Shown: positions 1 to 12,600 of the stretch, piece by piece
Position numbering within the stretch: position 1 is the first letter of the stretch
Layout of the letters: each line of letters starts with the position of its first letter
Origin: Eumeta japonica
Taxonomy: Eukaryota; Arthropoda; Insecta; Lepidoptera; Psychidae
Direction: 5' to 3'
DNA: 64,000 nt
Assembly: GCA_005406025.1 (NCBI GenBank)
Contig: BGZK01000755.1
Coordinates: 62,001-126,000, forward strand
Program-made: the position numbers and the translations under genes
Notes under the pieces: generated by a model
What the model was told of the DNA's origin: nothing
Databases searched by the model: none
Seen by the model: only the letters and a program-made list of their open reading frames with translations

Positions 1-1319
1 TTAATATTGAAGTCAGTTTGACCACGAGCCCAGGCGAATAGGCTCGAAACTTTATTATAACCACAAAAAAGTAATTTCAGAAATAATCCATTCATTATGA
101 AAAAAATAACTATGTATCTTCACACGAGGAAATCATATCTCAATTCCTTCCATGAATACTATAAAAAGCAAATTGTGTGTTTGTGATTTATGTGATTTAC
201 TGACAATATATATATATATTAAAAAAAATTATATTAGAAGACTTTTGCAAGTATCTATGAATTTATTTTATTTGGGTTTATTGACTGAGATAGATTAGAT
301 CTTTGTAAATTGTTCTTGTACATTGATTATTTTGTTGGTGCAATGTTTGACAACTGTAACTTGTAGGTTATATAGATTTCTTTTTAATTATAGAGAATAA
401 TTATTGTTTTGGTATTTTCTTTCATCGCCATTTTATTTAAAAAATAATGCAAACATGAAATTTCCGACAGAAACCCATACCTCGGAAGAAAGTATATAAT
501 TCCTATTAAGTGTAATGTCTGTAAACAGCAATGTACTTATAATCTGTCATACTGAGTTAACTAACTGGAACTACAACAAGTGACCATCCCCGCATTGGAA
601 ACAGTGGCATAAATCATATAGTCATAGTTAAATAATAACAAAACAATCTTTGTTTGCAAGATATCCACAATATTGCATCTACATAGATTTTCAGTCATAT
701 TTAATCAGTGTTTATTAATTGTTTGCGTCATGTTTTAAAAACGTTAAATACATATTCCAAAAAGTTTGCAGAAGTTGCAAACATTCATGAGAAACCTGTT
801 TAGATCTATGAATTTTACACGGTATATGAGCATAATTATACATTTAATAAAGGTAGTTTTCTTGGGATATTCTAATCATAACCTACATACCTGAATACAA
901 TTTGATATAATCAAAATTTGATAAGGTATTGGTACCCTTTCCTTCAGTTCTATATATTTCTGAGTTAAGATGCGGCGGACGAATATTGCAACTGGTCATG
1001 TTTTATGCATTAACTATATCAGAAACAAAAAGAACATGCCCTTCTAAAAGAAGATATATAACGATACAATAATACTTTGATATAAAAGACAAACCGTTAC
1101 TGACAAGCTAACAGAATAAAACGATTGACTGTCAAAGTAATCTGCGTTTTGATTTAGTAAATAAAAATAAAAAAGACGTAAAATAATATAACAATTTACT
1201 TTAAAAACTTATTTATACAATTATTTGTCGGGACTTCACAAACAGTTTATTACTTCTTTTTATAGTCGACTCCTACTAAAAATAAATCAGACAGAATTGT
1301 GTCTCCTTAGAAGAAGATC
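1..1319. other. AT-rich intergenic DNA, no gene seen
   Basis: No open frame of note on either strand and no recognisable RNA gene. The sequence is AT-rich with short poly-A/T runs and an (AT)n tract near 209-220. It could be intergenic or an intron of a gene lying to the left. Confidence 0.5.
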
Positions 1320-3130
1320 AGCTTTTTGACTCAATATTTAACTTTTCATATTCAAAATGATCTGCTTCCCGTCTCTCTCAGCAAAATTCAAACGCTATCA
1401 AATCTTTTAAATCCAGAAAGGAATTGAGCCCGACGGTATCTGCAATAAAGCTATTAAATGCTTTTCTCTGCCTTTATTGGGCTTACTGGTCGTTATTTTT
1501 AACGCTTGCCTCACAAATTGCTATTTCCCTCCCCTCTGAAAAGAGGTAGAGGTAATAGGTATTCATATACCAGCGATATCTCGTGACCTCTCTGCCAGTT
1601 ACAGACCAATCAGCCTCCTGAGCGGTCTAGGTCAACTCTTCGAGAAAGTTCTCAATACTCACTTAAGCTATCATCTTCTCGAAAAAGGCCTTATCATAGA
1701 CGAAGAGTTCGGTTTTCGTCTTATACATTCATGCCTTTAGCAAGCCCTCTGTCTAGTCGAATAGATCACGGAGAGCTTTAAATCTAAGCAAAAAATCGTA
1801 GATGTCTTCTTCGATGTAGCTAAGACCTTCGATAGGTTATGACACTCGGGTCTTATTTACAAACTTCACACTCTTAAAGTACCAGATCGCCTCATTCACA
1901 TTATACATAGCTACATCAGTAACACTAGGTATTTTGTTTTTAGAAATGAGCACATACACTCGACTAGGCGACTAATCAAATCAGGAGTTTTTCAGGGCTC
2001 CACCCTCTCTCTGCTCCTGTACTCCGTATACACAAACAACATTCCGCGTCTGACGTCAGGCGTCCCACTCGCGTTATTCGCGGAAGATACCTCGTTTTAT
2101 TATCGTGCAAGGCACAAAAAACCAACTCTTCACCACCTTCGGAGGGCTATTAATGAGCTGGGTCGAAGGTTTCGAAACTAGAGGATCGAGGTCCAGTAAG
2201 TCAGTAGCTATACAATTCAAATATAACAAGTGCAAGGGTTGAAATATTGTCGAATTAGATACGCCCCTCTTTCGAATGTTGAACACGAACATTTCGTCTC
2301 AATACACACATAAATACCTAGGACTTACTTACACTCGATAAAAATTTTCACTTCAAAGGTCATATCAAGCGTGTCAGAAAAATTACAATTTCCTACCTAG
2401 TGCGGCTCGGAGCCATGCTTGGTAAAAAAAGCAAATTATCACTGCGCGATAAGCGCACTATTTACAAAAAGTGCATAAGGACGGCGAGACATACACGTCT
2501 ATCGTCTTTGTTCACGTCGTCCCAAAGGCACTTGATAGACTCCAAGTAATTCAGAATAAATTCTGTAGAGACGCCACGGGCGCACACTGGTGCGTTCGGA
2601 ATTCCATATTTCACAGGGATCTAGATTTCCCTACTTTAGCTAAATTTATGAAGGGCTCATCTAAGCGGTTCTTCGAATTCGTTAAATCGCATCCCAATGT
2701 GCTCCTCCGTTCAGCAGTCTTCTATGGGCCACCGCGCCTTCATCAGCATCTTACAGCAGCAGTAAAAAGCCTTATGGAAGTTAACAACACAAATGACTGA
2801 CTAAGCTTAGGTACCTCTAAATCAGTAAGGTCTAATTAGACCATAGCACCCCACTCCTGCGGGCTTCTTCTGTGACGAGTAGGCTAAATGGATCCGACCC
2901 GTGTCGGTGTCCAGTGGCATTCTATACCATTGGACACAAACATGGGCGATCTCTTAAAGAATTGCCCGTAGGGCATGTCACGCGTCGTCGATACCTCCGT
3001 GTGCTGTCCGACCGCGTTCGATAAAGCTGTTACAGAATTCCAGCTAACAGCACTTGCCGATCAGTAATTTTTTTAAGGAAACTTTTTTTGTGGGTTTCAG
3101 CCCCACATTACCCGGGTGTATGATGCACAG
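1320..3130 (+). mobile_element. Decayed Jockey-like non-LTR retrotransposon (RT part and 3' tail)
   Basis: Broken reverse transcriptase reading frame on the + strand. Fragments visible in order are a 'PDGICNKAIK' stretch near 1430, 'SYRPISLLSGLGQLFEKVL' near 1600, 'FDVAKTFDRL' near 1810, 'GVFQGSTLS' near 1990, and 'FAEDTS' near 2080 where active elements have an F/YADD motif. The C-terminal part remains as an open frame at 2471-2800, with the typical 'LDRLQVIQNKFCRDATGA' segment. In-frame stops and frameshifts occur throughout, and the second-to-last Asp position of the catalytic motif is Glu, so this copy is dead. A GC-richer 3' tail without coding runs to about 3130. The 5' boundary is approximate because the endonuclease half is missing or unrecognisable. 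Confidence 0.8.
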
Positions 3131-4279
3131 GTGTGCGCTACGTATTTTTCACCTCTTCCTCGACGTAAGAAGAGAAAAAAACATTATCTCTATGTGTACT
3201 ATTTATTTGTGAGTGGCAAATGATCGCAACTTCGAACTTGTCGTTCGCTAATGAACACCGTTCAAAATTTATTTCAAACATTTATTTTTGTCTCGAAATA
3301 CTCTCAAAATGTATATTTTGTTTTGGAATAATATCGCAATCAGACATATTCTATTAACAGTCGCTACTCTTTGTTTTTATGTGTATGGGCGATTACGATA
3401 TTTCTAAAAAAGTTGAAGAAAAATAAAAAAAATGTTTTTATTCAATTAATACCATACGATATATAAACTAATCAACGTTCTCAATGAAATAATGTATGTT
3501 ATTCGTATTGTCTGCTATTAACATTGACGCTAATCATACAGTTCTATATAAAGTCCGGCAATCTTACTTTAGGCCTCTATATCTAAAGTTTTTTTATTTA
3601 AAATTCCATCGTATGTTATATATTTACTTACTGCGTAGACCGTTCCGTACATACCTTAACTTCATCAAAACTTAACACTATCGGACATGAATACATATTT
3701 GTCAATAGCTTCAAATAGTGTTCCTGGATAGAGTAAATATAGCGTGCATAGCATCTACTAAATTATAAGTAGATCGTTATTTTAGGCTGTTTTACTGGCC
3801 ATATTATTTTGTTTATTAACCAAGAAACCCTTGCTTTGCTCGAGCTGTTATTTGAAATTTTTTTCGATCGATTGTCATTGTGAATGTTTTTGTGTTACTA
3901 AGTACATAGGAAACAAATAAAGTTAAAACTATGAGTCGCAGTAATGGCTATGAACAAGATTTTTATAAAAGATTTCCAAGGAAGAAAAATTGTGAATTAA
4001 GAACAAAAATATTTATGATTTCGAAAGCGAAGACAAAACAGAAAATCAATAAAAATTATTGAATATAAAACAGAACTTGGTAATATCTAACATGTAAATA
4101 AGTTATAATTATTGTCATTGTGTATTACAGCTTTCATTTTCAAGTTTATTTTGTTAATCTTACGATCACATAATTTTATTGCTTATAATTGCTTTTCACA
4201 TGTATTTTATTTAGTATTATCAACAATTAATACAAAATAAAGATAAACTGTGTATATTCCGTTTATTCGAAGATAGTGT
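3131..4279. other. AT-rich intergenic DNA before CIAO1
   Basis: No recognised gene. The only coding-looking item is a 43-codon + strand frame at 3931-4062 beginning MSRSNGYEQDFYKRFP, which has no known match and is treated as a finding rather than a gene. Confidence 0.4.
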
Positions 4280-4522
4280 GGGCAACACTGGCTGTTAGCC
4301 ACAGAACAGTAATAAGTGCAACTGGTTTGGTTGTTTCGAATTCGCTTTTGACTGTGGATTGGTACATCTATCAAGTTGACAGTTTTTTTTATGTTATGGG
4401 CTGCTGAATCAATTTGCAGTTAATTCCATGTTTTTTATTCTTTCTGGTTTTGTCAAGTAATATAAAGATTGTTGTAATACTCTCATAACGTTACACATTT
4501 TATTGATTTGACTTTATGCTAG
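4280..4522 (+). promoter_or_regulatory. CIAO1: Probable CIAO1 promoter and noncoding first exon
   Basis: The sequence before 4523 ends with a strong 5' splice site, AG|GTAAGT, at 4522/4523. The CIAO1 start codon at 6323 is preceded by a good acceptor, TTTCTTTCAATCAG, ending at 6307. Joining them gives a noncoding leader exon and a 1.8-kb intron in the 5' UTR. The left edge of the exon and the transcription start are guesses. Confidence 0.45.
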
Positions 4523-5239
4523 GTAAGTTTTTCCCATTGAATAACTCCCAAAATGTTAACAATAGGTCGATAGTGATCTAAATATTAAGATTCATTATAT
4601 GATATTTGTACGTACCCACACATGATGCTAAAACGTAACTTCCGACAAATAACTTAATAAGTTCATAATACTTCATAAAGTTTTTTAAATAATTTAATTT
4701 CTATTACTTTTATCTGTATATCTAGACATCATATTTTAAATACTGTTCAAGTACAGCCTATAATTGTGCACTGGAGATTTCTTTCTATTTGTTTATAAAT
4801 TTTATAGCTAAAACATAATCTGACTAAATCTTAAAATTATGTTTTGGAATGACAATCAAATTCAATAAGTGGTTCTAAAAATATATAGGAAAAAGAATAA
4901 ATAATAAATGTTTTCACAATAACTGCTTTAATTTAATATTTTCAATGGTAATTTGTGGTAAATGGGGGCTGCTTACCTTTTCCATTTTGTTATGATTACC
5001 GTACAACTACAAAATTACAATTAACTTGAATATAACATGTGCTATCTGATAGAATAGGATTTCTTTAAATAAGTCATAATAGAGTTTGATTTTAATTTAT
5101 TGGTTTTTAGTACTAATTTATTCATATATTATAATAATTAAGTAGATTTTGTGCTAGATATAAACAAACCCTTTAAATTAAAACTCTCATCATATTACTA
5201 TTTTAAAACTGAAATACATAATAATAATTCGAGTTATGT

Positions 5240-5580
5240 CAATAAGTCCGCATCCAGTCCAGTGGCGTAACTAGCATGGTGGCACCTGGGGCAGATATTG
5301 TAGTGTCACCCAAAAATCACAAGTACTAGTTATGCAATCTGCCACAGTTTTACAAATTTTTATACATGAAAGAACTGATGTATGGTTAAGATTATTTTGT
5401 TGTGAATCCATAATTCACGATAAGATGAACTCTGGTGTCACCCCTAAATTGGTTGATAGGTTGCATCCAGTGCGGGTTCCCTCTGCCACCTCCCCCTAGC
5501 TGGCGTGTCGCCATTGCATACACCAACTTCATAATTAGAATATGATGTTTCGAAAACATTGATGATTTTTGCAATACATT
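5240..5580. repeat. Decayed interspersed repeat in the CIAO1 leader intron
   Basis: Holds 'CCAGTGGCGTAACTAGCATGG' type sequence (5258 on), a phrase frequent at the ends of old insect repeats, followed by a GC-richer stretch to about 5530 in otherwise AT-rich intron. No ends or target duplications could be set. Low confidence as to family. Confidence 0.35.
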
Positions 5581-6322
5581 AATCAATACAAAGTGAAGCT
5601 AAAGTTGTTGTTTTAGTGCATATTTTAAACGTGAGCACAGTCATTATTAATTAGAATCTTTATTCCATATCTTACTGAATGTTGTTACAATTATAAATAT
5701 TATGTTTACCTCATCACTGTTTAGCATTGTGTAAAAATTAATAATAGAACATTTATATAACATTTGAAATTAAAATTAATTAAGGCTTTAACATTGAAAT
5801 TTCAGTGTAAAAACAATGAGATTAAACTTATACATAATGAACTGTATGTAGTCTATAGCCTCATTTAATACATGAGAGAAATAAATTTGAAATTATGACC
5901 AAAATTTTTATAAAATCACCAAAGATTAACAGTTTTTAATTTCTAGATCATCATACAATTATTTCATCAATATAATGTATTACTAAAAAAAATTGTTTGA
6001 AAAACCTTCATTCATCCTGCATCATTTTCTCTATTAAAGTAACATTATAATGCTAATTTATTTGTATAGTATTAACTACAGTATATTTTTAATAACCTAC
6101 CGATATTAATATAGAACAAGTATACAAGTATGAAATATGAATTTTTATTATTGTGTTATATGATTTGTATATATATCTTGTGTCAAGTTAAAAGAAATGT
6201 CAGAATTAAAATATAAAACTTCTACGATTGATTTTACTTATTTTAACCAAACTAATTATTATAATTTTGCAAGATTTCTGTAAGTGTATTAATTTTCTTT
6301 CAATCAGGATTGCAATTTCATT

Positions 6323-7498
6323 ATGGTCAAATTAGAGCTTTTACAAACTGTAACAGGCCACAGAGGTATTGTTTGGAATGTATCATGGCATCCATCAGGA
6401 AATGTGATCGCATCCTGTGGTGAAGACAAAACAATCAAATTATGGGCAAAAGAAGGTGATAAGTGGGTGATTAAGACGGTATTAGTTGATGGACATCAAC
6501 GAACTATCAGAGAAGTGGCATGGTCTCCGTGTGGCAATTATCTTGCTTCTGCTAGCTTTGATGCCACTACAGCTATCTGGGATAAGAAAAGTGGTCTGTA
6601 ATGTGACATTAGCTACCAAAAAATATATGTTTATAATTTTCTGCAAATTAATTTACACAAGATTTTCTCACAATTAATTCAGGTCAATTTGAGTGCAATG
6701 CTACATTAGAAGGTCACGAGAACGAAGTAAAAAGTGTAGCTTGGTCTGCATCTGGACAGTTATTGGCAACATGCGGTCGGGATAAATCAGTTTGGGTGTG
6801 GGAAGTTGCTGGGGATGATGAATATGAATGTGCTGCAGTACTCAATGCCCATAATCAAGATGTTAAAAAAGTTTGTCCACTTTTTTATGCATAAGAGTTT
6901 ATATTCTGGAATACGATAATATAATTGACAATATAAATTTTGCTTATAGGTTGTTTGGCATCCTTATATGGATATAGTAGCATCCGCCTCTTATGACAAT
7001 ACAGTGAAATTATTCAAGGAAGATCCTGCTGACAATGATTGGTCTTGTATATCTACTTTGCAGTCACATGAATCTACTGTATGGAGTTTAGCCTTTGATA
7101 AAACTGGTGATAGATTAGCTACTTGTAGTGATGACAAGACAGTAAAAATTTGGAAGGAATATAAACCTGGAAACCCTGAGGGAGTAATAATCCCCGAAGG
7201 TGATTCTGTATGGAAATGTGTATGCACATTGTCCGGCTATCATACAAGATGCGTGTATGACTTGTCATGGTGCCCAAACACTGGACTTTTAGCAACTGCA
7301 TGTGGTGATGATATTGTTAGAGTTTTTAAAGAAACAATTGACTCAGATTCAAATGCACCAACTTTTGAATTGCTATGCACCAAACAAAATGCCCATTCTC
7401 AAGATGTAAATTGTGTTAAATGGAATCCAGCTGGTAATCAAGAGTTGGTATCTTGTAGCGATGATGGAGAAATAAAAATTTGGAAATTTGAAGAATAA
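6323..7498 (+). CDS. CIAO1: CIAO1, WD40 subunit of the cytosolic Fe-S protein assembly complex
   Basis: Three coding exons: 6323-6593, 6683-6870 and 6950-7498, phases closing exactly to 335 residues, the family's usual length. The protein is a seven-bladed WD40 propeller. Repeats show the GH-WD pattern, for example '[16 protein letters not shown]', '[11 protein letters not shown]', '[12 protein letters not shown]', '[11 protein letters not shown]', '[10 protein letters not shown]' and the closing '[14 protein letters not shown]'. CIAO1 is the docking subunit of the CIA targeting complex (with CIAO2B and MMS19), which hands 4Fe-4S clusters to cytosolic and nuclear apoproteins. The first intron starts GTCTGT and the second GTTTGT, both weak but consistent donors; the acceptors are TTCAG and ATAG. 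The start ATG lies 15 bases after a good acceptor and matches the family N-terminus. Identification is from remembered family sequence and is strong. Confidence 0.95.
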
Positions 7499-7781
7499 AA
7501 TAATAAAAAAATGTCACATAATACTTATGTTTTTGATGTTAAATTGGATTCATTATGATAATGTACAGAATTTACCAAGTTATATATGATGTTGAGATTT
7601 CTTTTAAGATTTACAAATATTTATAAATTATGGGAGTTTTTTTCATAAGTAGCTAAAAATTTTCTATTTTTACTATGGTCTTGCTGAAATAAGAGATTGT
7701 GTAAAATTCTGCAAGCTGTATTGTTTTTCTTCATTCAGTAAGATATGGGATGCTTACAGACATTACTGTGAAAGGTTTTTA

Positions 7782-7787
7782 AATAAA
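7782..7787 (+). terminator. CIAO1 poly(A) signal (candidate)
   Basis: AATAAA 284 bases after the CIAO1 stop codon, followed by a T-rich stretch. An earlier AATAAA overlaps the stop codon itself (7494-7499) but is too close to be the main signal. Confidence 0.45.
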
Positions 7788-7799
7788 AATCATTTATTT

Positions 7800-9520
7800 C
7801 AATTGTGTTTAAATTTTATACATACATAGGTATTGCTAAAAAAATTTTAGCAATATTATAAATTGTAAATTTAATACAATTTTGTTCATACTATATCCTT
7901 GGTGGTTTTTGTTAAATAATTAACAAACTAAAAATTACTCAATTTTTTGATAATCTGGTATACATATATTTCATAATAAGAATATTAAATTTTAAGTAAC
8001 AACAATACAAGCCTGAGACTATTTTCAGGCTGATATTAAAAAACTGCAGAATATAAAACTTTGTTAATCAAAAGTTGTGTCAGTTACATTTTTTCAATGT
8101 AACTTTTCATTCAAATGTCTTGATAGTTTTAAATATACCATAAATTATTAAAAAATTCTAATCGGTATTTAATACTATAAAAGCATTAATTTACACTAAT
8201 ATACTTATTTAGAGGTGACTCATGTGATAGCGAGCGCTGACAGCGATCACGCAGAGCCCTGTTTTCAGTGTTCAATTAAAAATTATAATTAATGGAGATA
8301 GAGTTCCAGGAGTAAGATAGTTTCATTGAAAATTTCCTCCTCTAAAAAATCGTTTTTGTAAATTTCTTAATTTAAAATAGTCACTGAATTATCAACAACA
8401 AACTACATGCCTTATTTATTTTTATTTGTTAATATCTTTTGCGATTGTGTCTGTTCTGTAAAACTATTGTAATATATTTTCTAGACATCATTCCAAATCC
8501 ATTATCGCTTATACATATAAGAATTTTATCAAGAATTAACATCAATTTCAACTTCTGAACTAGACTATAAAAAATGAATGACTATCTGTAGTCAACCATA
8601 AGTCTAATTTTTTAATTTGTCCACTGTTTCCTCCCCTTACCTAAAATAACTGTAGTCATTATTGCCATTGTGCAACAGTGCATTATTAAGTTTAAAATAA
8701 TAATTAAAAGTAAAACGTGACAGTCCTTTTAGCATATTATATCATATGTCTACTTAAATAACCCATTCAGGAGAAATTTATGAAAAGAAATCATTAGTAG
8801 AACTCAAATTTGTTTCAAAACTGCTCTCATTTGGGTGTAACGTATCAAGCAAAGGAAACCTTTATCACTTGTTTTGTTGTTCCATTCTTTCACAATAGAA
8901 GAAACATAATGAGAAGTGACCTGTTGTTATCATGATGTGTATATGTTTATACAATTATTCGATAATTTGGCCACATTTTATGACTGCCACTAATTAATCG
9001 TTCGCATCTCAGTAATGTTATTGGAAGCATATGAGCTATGTGCTTTTAAATTTCAATAGCATTGAATTATGTACCACTCTTTAAATTAATAGCTTAACAT
9101 TTGTTTCCATTTCATGTGCAATTTTCTGATGTCAATGTCGAAACCCAAGATTCTTTTAGGCGCTTCTATGTTGGTTGATTGGAAATGCCCCTGGATAAAT
9201 TATTAATGAAAAATTTTAGAGTTTTAGTGATAAAGATACAAAATTTGAAACAAAGATAAGGGAGATTTAATTGGCACATAATAGTAAATAAATTTACTAT
9301 AAACTTCTATATTTTTAATATGTAAATTGAAACATAATAAATTAACATAGAAAAAAGGAAAAAACTTTAATTATGATTAAAGTTGGTTGCTTATAAAAAT
9401 CAACAAAATTATGGTGTTTTCTTTTAGTGGGAAAATAAATTGTGTAATAAATGGATGAACATTAAAAAGCAATAAATCAGCTAGCCAAAACAAAAAGTAG
9501 TTAGGCTAGCTATTGATTTT
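7800..9520. other. Intergenic DNA between CIAO1 and NIF3L1
   Basis: AT-rich, no open frame with recognisable coding character on either strand. An arthropod initiator-like TCAGTT lies at 9521-9526 and could mark the NIF3L1 start site. Confidence 0.45.
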
Positions 9521-9646
9521 TCAGTTTGTGAATTTTAAATTCTATTGGAATGAAATATTTTGATCAGCTTAATTTAAATATTATTTTTATTTTATTCACT
9601 ATACTAATTTTAATAAAATATGGTAATTTGATTTCAGTTTTCATTC

Positions 9647-12600
9647 ATGTTAATAAAATTAAGGACAACCTTTTTGAGGAAAGTTCATGTAAAAACATTT
9701 TGTTCTGCCCAAATAAAGAAAATGTCGCTAGGAGACTCGGGAATTTCTCTTACCAAAGTAGTATCAGTGTTGGAAGATTTTGCACCTAAAAATCTTTCCG
9801 AAAGTTGGGATAACACCGGGTTGCTAATAGAACCATATTCAGTAAGGCAGGTATTTGTAAAACTTTCCCTAAAATACTTACGATACTTTTGTCAAAATTT
9901 CACATTTTATTTTTACTTTCTAGGCCTATAAATAAAATATTATTAACAAATGATTTAACAGAAGATGTTGCCGCGGAGGCTGATACTTTGAGATGTGAAA
10001 TGATAATATCTTATCATCCTCCTATATTTGCTCCACTCAAATCTGTAACTCAGAGGCAAGTATTTAACTTATTTAGTAAGTAAGGTTGTATGAAATGTAT
10101 AAGATTTTAATCATATGAGTCATCATTCATCTGACTGCTCCTATCCTTCTCTTTGCCTATTGGTTAATCTGACAGTATATCACAAACATTCATGGATTGT
10201 AATCATATTTCAACACATCTTATGAGACGTGTTTGTCAGATTTCAGAATTGATAAGAAAACTGCCTATAATGTATAGGGTGTATGGTCGTTTGTAAAGGA
10301 TATGTGAATATTTGTTGTCTAATTTAATATTTTTGTACTAATTTGTAGAAAGGTTTTTATATATTTTGCGATATTTAAAACAATTTGGTACAATGTTGTA
10401 CAATAAATTCCTGTACAATAATTTAATTTGTAGCACTTGGAAAGAACGTCTAGTCTCGCTACTTTTGGAAAAACGTATTGCATTATATTCCCCACATACA
10501 AGCTGGGACTCAGTGCGAGGCGGCGTCAATGATTGGCTGGCGTCGTGCTTCCACATCCAGACCAGTATACCTGTTAATCCAGGAGCGGATTCTGATGTTG
10601 GCTCTGGCAGGTAAATAATTTACTACACTTTACGTTTGTTGCTTTGTCATGTTTGCTTCAAAGAGATCAAAAATATATTGTCTATTCACAGGTTGCTTCG
10701 GCTCAATGAAAGCATTAAGCTTTCGGATGCTGTCAAGGCGGTAAAAGTTCATACAGGATTGTCATATGTTCGTGTTGCGGTCGCTAAAGGCAAATCAATG
10801 AATGCAGAAATTCAAACTATAGCACTATGTGCTGGATCTGGTGCATCAGTTCTTAAGAATATTGCTGCGGATTTATATTTAACAGGTAATTAGAGTGAAC
10901 TCATTTTACTAGATGGCTTTATGATCATTTTTAGGGTTCCAAGCGAAAATGGCAAAAATGGAATTCATATTTGCTTCGATTTATTTAAAGTGTTATTTTG
11001 ACAACATTATCTCAGAAACATGTTGTTAAAGCGTACATCTAGAACAGATTTATTAGGGTTCTGAACCAAAATAGCATAGACGGAATCCTTATGGTTTCGT
11101 CATGTCCATCCGTGCATCCATATGTCATAGGCATTTTTTTCAAATACTACAAAATGTATATTGATGAAATTTATAGTATAGGTGTCTTGTACAAGCCGCT
11201 ACTTAGTTTAGTAGTTAAATGATAAAATATATATTTCTAGGGAGGCACTCCATACATGTAACAAAAGCTGTAGGAAATTTTATTCAGCAAACAATTATTC
11301 AAAGCAATTTTTTGGATTCAGTGAATATTTCCGGAAATAATCCTTCCGAAAGTAGCAGAAATTGTCGGTCCCCCCCATTTATTTTTTAATTTTTTAACCC
11401 GTATATTCAAAAAGTATGGAAAAATTTATAATGGTAATGCTTAATAAATGCTTTCCACGAAAGTTATTTTGAATATGATTGGTTTGAGTTATTGCCGAAA
11501 AACTGCGTTTCTCAACATAAGCATGTAAATGTCATGAAAATGCGCTCTTCTGTTTCCCTAGTTATACATGACTGGACTATATATTATGTTCAGAAAAAAA
11601 GTGTAACAATGAAGTTTTTTACCTGTAGTGCATTTCTATTTAGTAACGGTTTTGGAACCCTACAGTGAGCATAGTTTATGGAGCATTAGCCGGTTTTTTA
11701 TAATTCAGACATTTTTTTATTTCCAAAGTTTCATTTGTTTCATTGATATCAACTTTGAATGAACTACTAAAGCGAATCATTTTATTTAAAATTTATATGA
11801 GAATAATGCTTCTTATATCCCATTACGCTATATGAGAGCTGTTATTTAAGTGTCTGGAATATCAAAAAGAAATAAACATCTATCATTCAATGCGGTTTAT
11901 TGCTTTTCAAAATATTTGCAGTTCGAAAAATGTTTACCACGGTATTTATTCTTCATGATTGGGAATAAATAGAAATCGTTGGATGCCAAATCGGGGTTGT
12001 ACGGCGGGTGATACATCAATTCAATCTTTTGACCTTCCAAAAACCGAGTTGTTTCGGCGGTTATGTGATAGCTAGTATTGTCATGATGAAGAATGATTCT
12101 GCGGTGTCGGTTGTTATTTCTTATTTTTTCATAGACTTCTGCAAACAAATGATTGTAAAGGAATCTGAATTAACTATTTTCGATTCTCTAGTGGCATTGT
12201 AAACCAAATGTCCACTTATACTAAAAAAATAGGCAATCATTTGTTTGAAAGTGCTTTTGGCAAGAATCACTTTTGTTGGGTTCGGTTCAACTTGGAACAC
12301 CTATACCATTGATTGTTATTTGGATTTCGGGTCATACCCATAAATCTATGATTCATTACCTGTGTACATATTATAAACAGCTTTTGACATACCATGATTA
12401 TATTTTTTTATCATTTTTTTGCATTAATCAACACGAGCCTGTTTTTGATCAATGCTCAAGTTGTATATATACCGAGAACAATTTTCTTTTACAGCCAAAT
12501 GTTAGTGTAATATTTTATGAATGCTCGTCGTACTTATGCCCAGGGACACCTGGGCATAAGTACTTATAGTACTTATCTCATGATATGTAACATGAAGATC

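Noticed and set aside
9550..9789. 79-codon hydrophobic + strand frame overlapping the NIF3L1 start.
   Set aside because: Different frame from NIF3L1, hydrophobic because of AT-rich sequence; at most an upstream ORF if the leader is not spliced.
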